Source of the DNA: Mycobacterium sp. DL440
Lineage (GTDB): Bacteria; Actinomycetota; Actinomycetes; Mycobacteriales; Mycobacteriaceae
DNA: 64,000 nucleotides
Direction: 5' to 3'
NCBI RefSeq assembly: GCF_011745145.1
Contig: NZ_CP050191.1
Span: 4,721,333-4,785,332, forward strand
Below the pieces are notes generated by a model that made no database searches, had not been told where the DNA came from, and saw only the letters and a program-made list of their open reading frames with translations. Both the position numbers and the translations under genes were made by a program. Positions 60,401-64,000 of the stretch are shown in pieces (the stretch's first letter is position 1; every line of letters starts with the position of its first letter).

Positions 60401-61983
60401 GTTACCGGCCCGGCATCAACCGAGGCCGCTACGGCGTCGGTTGAAACATCGGCTGAAACGTCGGGGCTGGAAGCCTCCGCGACCGGGGCGCCTGCGACCG
60501 ACACATCGGCCGCCGGCCCTGCGACGTCCGGATCCGGGCTGAGCGTGGCGGTGTGGGTGGGCTCCGCGGCCTGTTGCGGATCGGCCTGTTGCGGATCGGC
60601 CTGTTGCGGATCGGCACGCTGGGTGTCAGTTTCAACATCGGTATCGGAATAGGCATCGACGTCGTTGTTGGTGTCGGTTTCAGCATCCGTGCTGGTGACG
60701 GCTTCAGCGTCAGCTTTGTCGGGTTTCTCTGGCGCCTCAGAGGTTTCCTGATCCGCCGAATGGTCAACGGTGTCTTTCGTTTCGCCATTTCGGGGCGCTG
60801 ACTTCGAATCAGACTGCGGAGCAACGTTGGTCGTCGGCCCGCTGCCGCCGCGACCCAGTCCCGCCTTGGGTGGAGGGGCCGCCGGTCCGGCAGATTCGCC
60901 CTTCCGGTCCTGGCTGGTGTCAGTCTCACCGTCGTCTTCGCTGTCCTGCTTGCCGGTGTCGAATTCGCCGTCCGGGTTTTCGCCGCGCAGCCCGACGTTC
61001 GGCGGCTCAAGCTGTGTTCTGGCCGTCGGACTCGTGGTGTTCGGGGTGGGGTGATGGCCCAGGCCCGCACCCCTGAGCCCACCGATACTGGTGGTGGTCG
61101 AGCCGGCCAGGATCGACACGGTGTCGAACTCTCCGCCGACCGACAACGTGCCTGCCACATTGCCGACCAACCCGGCGGTGAACATGACAGTCCCGCCCTT
61201 GGCCGCGCGCATGAGCCGGTTGCGGCCGAGCCCCAGTGTGCGCCCCATCGGCACCGCCGAGGCTCCGCCTGCTCCACCACCGACTGCCGAGGAAATCGCG
61301 GTTTGCTTGAACCGGTCCCACCGGTAACCAGCGTGCCCATTATTGGCCTGGATGCCCTGGACGATCCCCTCCTGCAGGAGGCCCTGCCCCAGCTCCTCGA
61401 AGGTTTCCTGAATGGTCTCCTTCAGAATCTGGCTCATCAACTGCCTACGGAACAGTCGGTCAACCATCGTCTTCGTCAGCAATTCGCGCATCCTGGCCAC
61501 AACGCGTTGCAACGCCGCCATGACGATCCGGCGGATCGCCTGCATCGTCGTCATCTCGATCACCGGTATTGCCGCTGTCGACGCGCCCATCGTGGGACCC
61601 GACATCGAAAGGGAATACGAAATTTCGGCGGCGGCCAAGATCAGGCCGACGATGATCGAGAGCTTGCTGTATTCGATCTCGGTTGCGAAATTGGCGGCCC
61701 CCTCGCCCATTCCCGCAATGCCCTGGGCAAGTTTCTCCACGGTGTAGTCACCGTCGAACAGCATCGCGAACTGCTTCTCGGCAGCCTCGGCCGTGTCGCC
61801 GAACAGTACCGACATCGTCTCGCCGCGGACCCTGTCCAAATCTGGGATGAGTTCCTGCAGCGCTTCGGCCGCGGACTGATAATGCTCGCCTATCCGGCGG
61901 GTGCGGGTCTCGCTACCTTGGGGCCACTCGCCCCCCGCGAGATATGACACCCATTGGTACTGGGGCGGGATCTCGATGTCCAT
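45406..61983 (-). CDS. Giant ESX-linked polymorphic multi-toxin (5525 aa)
   Basis: Residues 1-310: CpnT-like WXG100-type region (YQWVSYLAGGEWPQGSE, two hydrophobic helices). 311-655: disordered Asp/Thr/Pro linker. 655-790: papain-fold glutamine-deamidase-like domain TGD1 (Cys667). 850-1165: DUF1023 alpha/beta-hydrolase module 1 (Asp1086 replaces the nucleophile). About 1220-3030: modules 2-5 with intact GHSYGS elbows (Ser1456, Ser1912, Ser2395, Ser2849). 3045-3180: TGD2 (Cys3052). 3205-3380: truncated module 6. 3386-3625: glycerophosphodiester phosphodiesterase domain (His3392, Glu3419, Asp3421, His3434). 3668-4020: module 7 (Ser3911). TGD3 (Cys4085). GNAT-like 1 (RGQGFSKA near 4345). TGD4 (Cys4509). 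GNAT-like 2 and 3 (near 4778 and 5008). 5182-5490: three 103-residue repeats. Secretion and toxicity are inferred from WXG100 neighbours and domain families. Confidence 0.85.
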   Translation of the reverse strand: MDIEIPPQYQWVSYLAGGEWPQGSETRTRRIGEHYQSAAEALQELIPDLDRVRGETMSVLFGDTAEAAEKQFAMLFDGDYTVEKLAQGIAGMGEGAANFATEIEYSKLSIIVGLILAAAEISYSLSMSGPTMGASTAAIPVIEMTTMQAIRRIVMAALQRVVARMRELLTKTMVDRLFRRQLMSQILKETIQETFEELGQGLLQEGIVQGIQANNGHAGYRWDRFKQTAISSAVGGGAGGASAVPMGRTLGLGRNRLMRAAKGGTVMFTAGLVGNVAGTLSVGGEFDTVSILAGSTTTSIGGLRGAGLGHHPTPNTTSPTARTQLEPPNVGLRGENPDGEFDTGKQDSEDDGETDTSQDRKGESAGPAAPPPKAGLGRGGSGPTTNVAPQSDSKSAPRNGETKDTVDHSADQETSEAPEKPDKADAEAVTSTDAETDTNNDVDAYSDTDVETDTQRADPQQADPQQADPQQAAEPTHTATLSPDPDVAGPAADVSVAGAPVAEASSPDVSADVSTDAVAASVDAGPVTDVAPVADVAQVSDVAADPVQQDPGQQGPVVGGMQASPTSTATPGTTPTVPASVNTSPATPDQATKSPAAKADSKTTDARRATPTAQPVGPESQVAGVPAARVQSNARDTTQPIGEDVAPTNVTSEVTEEDGPRRGDQNCLFDAAQDLSHHFNRPYLIDGEASPTGMPARVLFEATGSRADFVTDYDEIEATLRGMDPGSAAVITSAWAGDGQRRGGHAYVAVYDGTDVYLLHQGERLGWPPFWGQSAVSVTAVGYLDAQGNPRDELGARPDDLDAAIAVGDVQGTRDQTPGEQWQAVTPQSDLADQALAKRGVQEDGGELRNPLGLMESADARARVNATWWAALSGAEQRALIDVHPQLISNAEGISPKARHEANERLLKDQRRQLESWRDNGHRLTRAQSKMLARLERIQSSLAEAESRARDAGIDGPLLLAFDASEFGGRGRAVVSFGTDPYQAGLVAWHVPGQGMTIDRIGACMDNAINHLQATRQANPGQSAASIAWLGYDAPSGWSRWRAAGHQLAREGGAILYSDIRAFNAARDTLAVDGGHFSENHVFAQDYGTTAVSYAGRDGRLAHDIRSITFTDSPGTGPVRHAAEFGLGADNVRVVSSARELPAVLNGRTPVVEVNLGVDPAAEAFGADRDNPGLQLEPSSETEAPADPPEHTNVEPTTSTIAKDALAQRDPEVTIDKVTNPLGKAEEAAARAQDNVRWWAGLSEVQRDALIQTYPRQIGNSKGIPSKARNKANRLAMRNARDFVQSKISRGEKPTKRETKLLRRMNNLLNALETMESEAAEAGLDAPLVLAFDSPVFGGDGRAIVSFGADPHAADSVSWLIPGFATTIDKLEGNMRNALNHLQSTLQESPGLAASSIAWIGYDAPNGAATGRVVSPELARRGGEILYSDIRAFNAARDTLAGDGSRFRGNHIFAHSYGSTTASYAGQDGRLANDIRTVTLLGSPGAGPMRHARGFGIEPENVFVASSSLDPVTGLGGRVPGQDGRFAGRGLGMDPAMNEFGAVRVTAQFPASMNDGDSVGTHRSYYRYMEGDADPRVRTESLANFGRIAAGHNERLHREERRRIVDGRTVEPAEGRALRLDGDTETDQPGARRLGNPRWHPGEVTRTISDEVKDALQQRDQRDPETALNNLSTPLGDEPQAAARARANAVWWSGLSEVHQQALVNEHPFQIGNADGIPAGVRNEANRRVLQRYLDRAADVQALITAGTKPDDTQLDFLLRVKKLESALQRAGAAARQAGVGEPLILAFDPPAFGGDGRVLVSFGVDPYAADAVLRYVPGLGAQIDKLDYIMHCALNILQSARTENPSISAASIAWLGYDAPNGSATLRVGSTDLAEAGGDILHADISAFNAARDALAGDGSHFRGHHLFGHSYGSTTTSFAGRGGRLADHIESVTLIGSPGAGPLNHASDFGISTDRVFVASSSRDFVTGLGGRTSESHGRLGRGLGTDPAMDTFGAQRIRAEFPASMDRKDTTATHNAYFDFQETDGPGTRQWLVTPARAVLSESLANLGRIASGHIDRIEFESPRTMAERPGRFFGTRRETVEPAATRSGSQRRNWWNPRWRASDIDVDPAQTVAEPDWAAIDDSSDADTRADREKAKDALLLRIPPVDIDRIVNPLNRANDAVATARAEANAKWWSSLEADQQRALIRTYPARIGNAEGIPPTDRDAANRLAIKRYRTHVQSMIERGVRPSDTELKNLLRVNRLDIGLERMGREAAEAGLDEPLVLAFDPPAFGGDGRALVSFGADPYKSAAVSWLVPGFATTIDKLEVNMRNALNHLQSTLHENPGLAATSIAWIGYDAPNGAAAGRVVGPELARKGGEILYSDIRAFNAARNTLAGDGSQFRGNHIFAHSYGSTTASYAGSDGRLKHDITTVTLVGSPGTGPIRHAGAFGLDPGNVFVASSSLDPVTAFGGRTPDEDGRIAGRGLGMDPAMEEFGAVRVAAQFSDAMNTVRTFGTHKSYFHHHAHEGDGPPVRTESGANFGRIAAGRTNDLQREEHRHLVDGHTVEPAVGRSLHLDGDIEVDQGERRPWNPRWRPGEAVPSDVQVSANEVLRQRREGLTADGLVHPLGTGPEAVALARQNTAWWAGLEEGQRRDLVQAYPQQIGNAEGIPSPVRDHANREVLRQHARQAAEVQSKIDAGQKPTPKEEAFLLRINRLETALQRADAASQQAGEGRPLLLALDIGAFGGDGRALVSFGADPYTADAVAWYVPGLGSQLDKLDYIMHCALNIQQSVHAENPSLSSASIAWLGYDAPNGSASLRVAGTTLAERGGEMLYTDISSFTAVRDAFAGDGSHFRGNHVFGHSYGSTTTGYAGVDGRLAPHVTTVTLVGSPGAGSLQHAGEFGLDDGRVFVVSSSRDFVTGLGGRTPDSMGRFGTGLGTDPAMDTFGAQRVSGEFPESMDRKDTLTTHNAYFDFLETDGPGTRQWLVTPTHAVRTESLTNIGRIAAGNYDGAHSELHRTVDENGSRTIEPAASRPFMRLDDAPGVPHPTDTHQRNRIPRWTRGSDCAQVLAAEVSARTGRNIQLDVAPSRRGTPARAMFKAFGSSAHFATYAEIEATLLGRPSGTMAVLASRWSGGQPVGHAYMAVNVNGQVRLFDPHTRQYSGWPPHWGQDAVAQTAVGYLDKNGIPFEKGRWHNQFAAAAIGRVQGLPDGLAHGNVDDRTAADRDTANRTALQHYRDRADYIRTKLDEFSPVTREERAFLERVDRLDLAVHKADADAARAGLDAPLVLALDISAFNGGGHAVISFGADPFHAASVTWQTARGSIEQLGTVTARALDGLQTTASQDSAAIAWVSADTGALHQDLAAFHATRESLGEAGPFTGNHVVTQADSRTLAERSESRVVAHRGASHDFPEQTRAAYTEALRQGADALECDVRLTKDGELVLIHDKTVDRTSNGTGRVGDMTLAELQALDFDGHGILTLDEFVQLALDADQPVRLFIETKHPAQQGWKVEREVVAVLERHGLTKPGPGQQVQAAVISFFPDALLRVRMAAPNLPTVLLGPSARYLAGLVGATAIGPSIATLRSNPELVVAAAARGLATYCWTVNSEADVQFARDLGVDWIATDHPGRTDALVGEKATRQGSAEVERVSTATEPERSEALQRKAEDALLRRIPPVRPDELRNPMGPSEEASVRAANNARWWSALNDVQRNDLIAAYPQHIGNAEGINAADRDRANRNVRRQLRDQADAVQSKVDRGERPTRAERKFLRRMDKLDLAIRKADGDAVRAGLTPPMLLAFDVSEFGGDGRAVLSYGADPYTADSVSWHVPGVGTTVDALLGFNTTSALNHLQAVQQENPGLSAASIAWVGYDAPSGWNIVRAAGHGMARTGGDILYSDIRAFNAARDTLAGDGSHFTGNHVFGYSYGSTTTGYAGRDGRFAGQVRTVTLVGSPGAGPVRTAGEFGVGAENVFAASSSRDVVTALGGRTAGSNGRILGIGLGTDPAMQSFGAVRVTAEPPTAMNRLLTGGTRHAYFLNTEATTNLGRIAAGRTDAVTTEQHRTELGRSRRAPLLRTVEPAGDRVGGRRFWNALWRRPPNCAVTVAEELSSLFEGRKFGLDARLSRRGVPARALFQAVGSDARFATYDEIEATLLGDPSLRVAVVTSQWAGGRQGGHAYLAVKVNGQVQLYDPHTRQYSGWPPHWGQPAVDQTAVGYLRTNGDPLGPMTVDVPLQLDAADAVGNVQGPQSNSEFLLRQAEYRAQDPATRVVDTRYAEPLGDVVDNASDHARVRQLAEDLSGRYGPYRIELHAESLTDEVLLTGRIFNGDTRIGAIQRSFSRDADGNLVAYHTGVVIKDENLRGQGFSKALTAELERFYVHSGVDRIELTTHDKGAYAWARRGYAWDPGTRQLQESLDRVKMSAGQLRETVSDEAKALLDQVVQQLDPSNPRLPEPIDLANLATTAEPKLGRDLLDGTGAVPGRNGVHYVKYLDSGPAAPARTGLKGWLQNLFGHDSPSSRAVDNCAYGVAGELSRIYPGRFDLSAAPSSTGVPAWALFQVAQSSSQFATYDDIETELLGRPAGSSAIVVSRWAADGGRAGGHAYLAVTNGQQVQLYDPRTRQYSPWPPHWGEGAVDRTAVGYLDQNGEPVHRLSYDVPLQISLDAADAVGDVKGPPADSDFPARQQGYRAQDPATRRVDARYAQPLGDVVDNLDAAQVRQLAADLSGIYGPYRVEMFRAVADERSGEVIVGGLILSGDEEVGFIQQTYVRDSEGELVAHQNVIDIPDKDFRGKGFSKAVRAQLESYYVASGVDRIELRTEQDGGYAWARQGFTWNPDPAKLTASLDSVKNSALQLRDQVSSEGRAVLDDLVQRLNPRRPDLPEPIDIAALATAEEPHLGRDLLTGTHWSGVKYLGAADAASQQDYRAEDPLTRRADTRYADPLGEALDSADMGSARQLAADLSGRYGPYQVEFQAAQNIDGEGFDLHGVIRSGDTEIGLITRNFYRDGDGNLVVRNVVVKIENTDYRGKGFSKALTSELEQFYVRSGVDRIELMSDEQGSNAWARSGFTWDTDPDLLQESLDGVKDAARQLRDEVSAEAQAVLDDIVARLEVSHPRLPEPIDLAMLATTAEPELGRQLLYDTSLYYVKYLPGPASHLDVNDDAGYPPHDVPLRLGTAVDVDPLGRLGLPAHLPGTLSMTEATTLFSAGELRMRELNEQLIREGVSAEERARQLSELRNSLRTWTYQLMSNQNVAEFLLRNTINPTLEDLVSRNAERGLTGDAIYEAIVDTSIHSRLALGSLSDIETGAVYSQFELGLRALNEQMISDGLSAEDRARQLSGLRSLLRSWTRELMENRPAAEWLSANESNPSFEDLVARYERKGLSGDAVFEAIIDGATHSHYAAGTLSDEETRTVYTTFELRMRELRDQLLRDGVSAEERARTMYGMRATIRSWTRSLMENREAAEWLNANEPNPTFDQLVERNRAKGRVGDEIYEAIVASSTRSRGSVNADLGIDPDNPPDLPPMRGPGDDRPQDQEEDTT
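45520..46440 (-). repeat. Three tandem 309-bp repeats encoding 103-residue helical units
   Basis: Units begin with MTEATTLFSAGEL, SLSDIETGAVYSQFEL and TLSDEETRTVYTTFEL. Each contains a conserved GxSAEERAR helix, an R-S-W-T-R/Y-L-M-x-N segment, the phrase NPxFxxLVxR and a closing GDxxxEAI. They form the C-terminus of the giant protein. Confidence 0.85.
52840..58350 (-). repeat. Tandem duplication of a two-module (about 2.8 kb) hydrolase unit
   Basis: Modules 2 and 4 share FAHSYGSTTASYAG and NMRNALNHLQST. Modules 3 and 5 share FGHSYGSTTT, YIMHCALNI and ETDGPGTRQWLVTP. Nucleophile spacing is 939 residues (1456 to 2395) and 937 residues (1912 to 2849). This shows an A-B-A-B arrangement from duplication of a pair. 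Confidence 0.8.
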
Positions 61984-62038
61984 AAGCGAATCGGTGTGGC
62001 AGGTGGCCTATCCGGCGCACCACTCCGCGGTGTCGGCG

Positions 62039-62335
62039 CTACGCCTGATCGTTTTGCTCGAAGGAGTCCGCAGAGCCCTTCAAACCGTCCGAGTAGTAGT
62101 CGAGCAGATCGGTCTTGACGACCACGGAGCCGTCGACCCAATCCTTTTGCGCCAGATACCCTCCGCCACCTTTCGCGAACCCATCGCCCATCTTGTCGTC
62201 ACCCCACGAGGCACCTTCGGCCACCAGATTCGATTGCAGGGATGACAGCACTTCCTTCATTCGGACGCTGACATCATTTAGGTTCCTCGAAGTCGCCCGG
62301 AGATCAGAAGGTCCGACACCCAACTCCTCGGCCAT
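62039..62335 (-). CDS. WXG100-like protein linked to the giant toxin
   Basis: A 98-residue protein. MAEELGVGPSDLRATSRNLNDVS, the turn GASWGDDKMGDGFAKGGGGYL and VDGSVVVKTDLLDYYSDGLKGSADSF. It has the two-helix WXG100 length but a W-G-D turn, like EsxE/EsxF-type partners of CpnT. It lies 4 bases after the YbaB-like gene and 55 bases before the giant gene. It has no C-terminal YxxxD/E. Likely function: dimerise with the N-terminus of the giant protein for type VII export. Confidence 0.82.
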   Translation of the reverse strand: MAEELGVGPSDLRATSRNLNDVSVRMKEVLSSLQSNLVAEGASWGDDKMGDGFAKGGGGYLAQKDWVDGSVVVKTDLLDYYSDGLKGSADSFEQNDQA

Positions 62336-62339
62336 CGAT

Positions 62340-62804
62340 TCAGCTCCTCACGGTGGGGAAAGCGGATTCGTCCCGGTCGTCGCGCTCCGGCGCATGTGCT
62401 TGGGCGGCCGCATCTTCGTGGCCGAATACTGCGTCGGTCAGGTCTCGTAAGTCGGGCGCACCGTCGACGATGTCGGATAGTGACGGCAACATCTTGCGGC
62501 GTTCGCTGATCGGCATCATCAGGGCTGCCGCCCGCTGCGCCACGATGTGCGCCGCGGACTGCGCAGCCGCGGTGACGTGGCCGCCGAGTTCTTCGAGTTC
62601 GTACTCTTCGAGATACGACTCGTCGATCACGGTCTCGATGACATGGCCCCGAGCGTCGACCGTCACCTCGACCAAGCCATCGGCCGCCTCAGCGCGTGCG
62701 GTGAGCTGCTCTTGCTCGCGCTGCACCGCAGCGATATCGGCCATCTGCTCGGAGACCAAGGCCAGCACCTCGGTCATCTGATGCCGGAGGGCATCGTTAC
62801 TCAT
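62340..62804 (-). CDS. YbaB/EspL-like protein linked to the giant toxin
   Basis: A 154-residue protein from the ATG of MSNDALRHQMTEVLALVSEQ. YbaB-type strands (GLVEVTVDARGHVIETVIDESYLEEYELEELGGHVTAAAQSAAH), then LPSLSDIVDGAPDLRDL and an acidic tail ending FPTVRS. It is a paralogue of the protein at 41860-42306. It opens the toxin operon; about 250 bases without a gene separate it from the MinD-like gene, where the operon promoter should lie. Confidence 0.75.
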   Translation of the reverse strand: MSNDALRHQMTEVLALVSEQMADIAAVQREQEQLTARAEAADGLVEVTVDARGHVIETVIDESYLEEYELEELGGHVTAAAQSAAHIVAQRAAALMMPISERRKMLPSLSDIVDGAPDLRDLTDAVFGHEDAAAQAHAPERDDRDESAFPTVRS

Positions 62805-63054
62805 TCGGGCCAGTGTTCCAGATCCACACAGGCGTTGCCACGCCCTTAGTCGAATTCGATTCCCGCCGACCATATTTGAGCGTTCGAACAATTACGCATG
62901 CGAAATTGCCATCCTCGCAATGTCACTCACATCGCAATTTGCCACCGGCGCGTAGATAACCGACATCAACTCGATAGTCCGTGTCTCCCGCCGATAGCTC
63001 CCATACCCTTGGCCGTTCCAGGCCTTCTTTGCCTCATGCGAGGAGCGGGGTTGG

Positions 63055-64000
63055 TCACCGGTACTGGGGTCCACCACGCAGCCGAGGAAACTTTTCCGCC
63101 ACTGCAGCAGCCAGTTCCAGGTAGGCCTGGAGAGTGGCTGGGTCCAGCAGGTCGAAGTCGACGTCGGCGCCCTCGGCCAGGTGCGGATCGAACGGGATCA
63201 TGTGCACCGAGCGGCATCGGGCTTGGAAATGTTCGTAGACCTTGTCCAGTTTGAGCTTGGCCGAACCGGGACGGGACGCGCTGAGCACCACATGGGCTTC
63301 GCGGACCAACGCCGAGTGTCCGTGCTGCATGAGCCAATCCAACGTTGCCGACGCACTGCGGGCCGCGTCGATGGCGGGCGAGCTGACCAACACGATCGCA
63401 TGTGCCAGATCGAGCACACCCGCCATCGCCGAATGCATGATGCCGGTGCCGCAGTCAGTGAGGATGATGTTGTAGTAGCGACGCAGGACACTGACGGTGC
63501 GGCGGTAGTCGGATTCGCCGAACACTTCCGAAACCGCGGGCTCCTGCTCGCTGGCCAGCACTTCCAGTCGGCTGCCCGCCATCCGGGTGTGCCTACGCAC
63601 GTCGGCGTAACGCTCGATGTTGGGATCCGACAGCAGGTCACGCACCGTGGACTCGCTCGACACGTCCCGCACCCGCTCGGCCAGCGTTCCGCGGTCCGGG
63701 TTGGCGTCCACCGCGATCACCCGGTCGTGGCGCATCATCGACAACGCCGAGCCCAATCCCAAGGTCGTGGTGGTCTTTCCGACACCGCCCTTGATCGAGA
63801 GCACGGCGATTCGGAAGTCGCCCGCGATCGGCTGGCGGATCTGGGCCAGCAGGTCTTCGTGTTCCCGCTCCTTGCGCGATTCACCAGGGCTGACCCGCCC
63901 GGCACTCGCGAGGTGTACGGCCCGGCGCCATCCGGAATGCGGTGCGTTGCGGGAGCGGTTGAGGATGCCGGCGTCGTCGAGCGACGGCGGCACGGGCGAG
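63055..64000 (-). CDS. Second EspI-like MinD/ParA-type ATPase (N-terminus may extend past window)
   Basis: At least 312 residues; the frame is still open at the window edge, so a longer Pro-rich N-terminus is possible. It contains the SGWRRAVHLAS motif, the Walker A SIKGGVGKTTTTLGLG, RVIAVDANPDRGTLAERV and YNIILTDCGTGIMHSAMAGVLDLAHAIV, almost the same as the ATPase at 29087-30115. The C-terminal HMIPFDPHLAEGADVDFDLL also matches. It probably regulates or energises delivery of substrates of the toxin operon. Confidence 0.85.
   Translation of the reverse strand, partial: SPVPPSLDDAGILNRSRNAPHSGWRRAVHLASAGRVSPGESRKEREHEDLLAQIRQPIAGDFRIAVLSIKGGVGKTTTTLGLGSALSMMRHDRVIAVDANPDRGTLAERVRDVSSESTVRDLLSDPNIERYADVRRHTRMAGSRLEVLASEQEPAVSEVFGESDYRRTVSVLRRYYNIILTDCGTGIMHSAMAGVLDLAHAIVLVSSPAIDAARSASATLDWLMQHGHSALVREAHVVLSASRPGSAKLKLDKVYEHFQARCRSVHMIPFDPHLAEGADVDFDLLDPATLQAYLELAAAVAEKFPRLRGGPQYR

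Noticed and set aside
60553..60660. Tandem GAT(C)GG(C)CTGTTGCG-like repeats in the toxin linker as a possible CRISPR
   Set aside because: The repeats are contiguous with no spacers and encode the QADPQ repeat of the disordered linker, so they are coding microsatellites.
29087..63993. Interpreting the two MinD-like genes as a plasmid or chromosome partition (ParA) system
   Set aside because: There is no ParB partner or centromere-like repeat beside either gene, and both lie next to ESX genes and share the EspI-type N-terminal motif.

Overview
The window is high-GC actinobacterial DNA and looks like a rapidly growing mycobacterium (Mycolicibacterium type). The first 15 kb follow the gene order of M. 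tuberculosis Rv3682-Rv3684 and Rv3688c-Rv3695: ponA2 tail, metallophosphoesterase, cysteine synthase/desulfhydrase, then YqeY, a membrane protein, DUF4129, DUF4350, MoxR, DUF58, SpoIIM-like and RDD genes. This is followed by an lfrR-lfrA pair, the TetR regulator and multidrug pump known from M. smegmatis. All function calls rest on reading motifs; no database was searched.

Layout. 1-20.8 kb is ordinary chromosome: cell wall, sulfur metabolism, tRNA-Pro, a membrane Ser/Thr kinase, the MoxR-DUF58 membrane operon, LfrRA efflux, a methyltransferase, an AraC regulator and a cation/proton antiporter. At 20.78-23.40 kb lies a small decayed integrative element, bounded by a perfect 20-bp repeat that is the 3' end of a carotenoid oxygenase gene. 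It carries a membrane-protein operon, two unknown genes and an integrase remnant. 23.4-29.1 kb holds the carotenoid oxygenase, two PadR regulators, glpK and a methyltransferase.

29.1-41.6 kb is an ESX-1-like (type VII secretion) accessory locus. EccA and a MinD/EspI-like ATPase run leftward. Running rightward are EspD/H-like, EspL-like, EspC/F-like, EspA/E-like, PE, PPE, EspG, two Esx proteins, a second EspG-like protein, a ketoacyl synthase III-like enzyme, a small Esp-like protein and an EspB-like protein. No EccB, EccC, EccD, EccE or MycP is present, so these substrates must use membrane machinery encoded elsewhere. The tyrosine of the usual YxxxD/E export signal is missing from the PE and from the CFP-10-like Esx.

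41.6-64 kb runs leftward and is the outstanding part. A 16.6-kb gene encodes a 5525-residue protein. It has a CpnT-like WXG100-type N-terminus, then four papain-fold glutamine-deamidase-like (Tox-PL) domains, seven DUF1023-type alpha/beta-hydrolase modules (some inactivated), one glycerophosphodiester phosphodiesterase domain, three GNAT-like domains and three 103-residue C-terminal repeats. It is preceded by a YbaB-like and a WXG100-like gene and followed, with coupled starts, by two small genes and a 512-residue protein that are candidate immunity or accessory factors. A second, toxin-less copy of the WXG-channel/YbaB/WXG100 trio follows in permuted order. A second MinD-like ATPase closes the right edge. 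My reading is that this is a type VII-secreted giant polymorphic toxin with its export helpers, next to a core-less ESX substrate locus.
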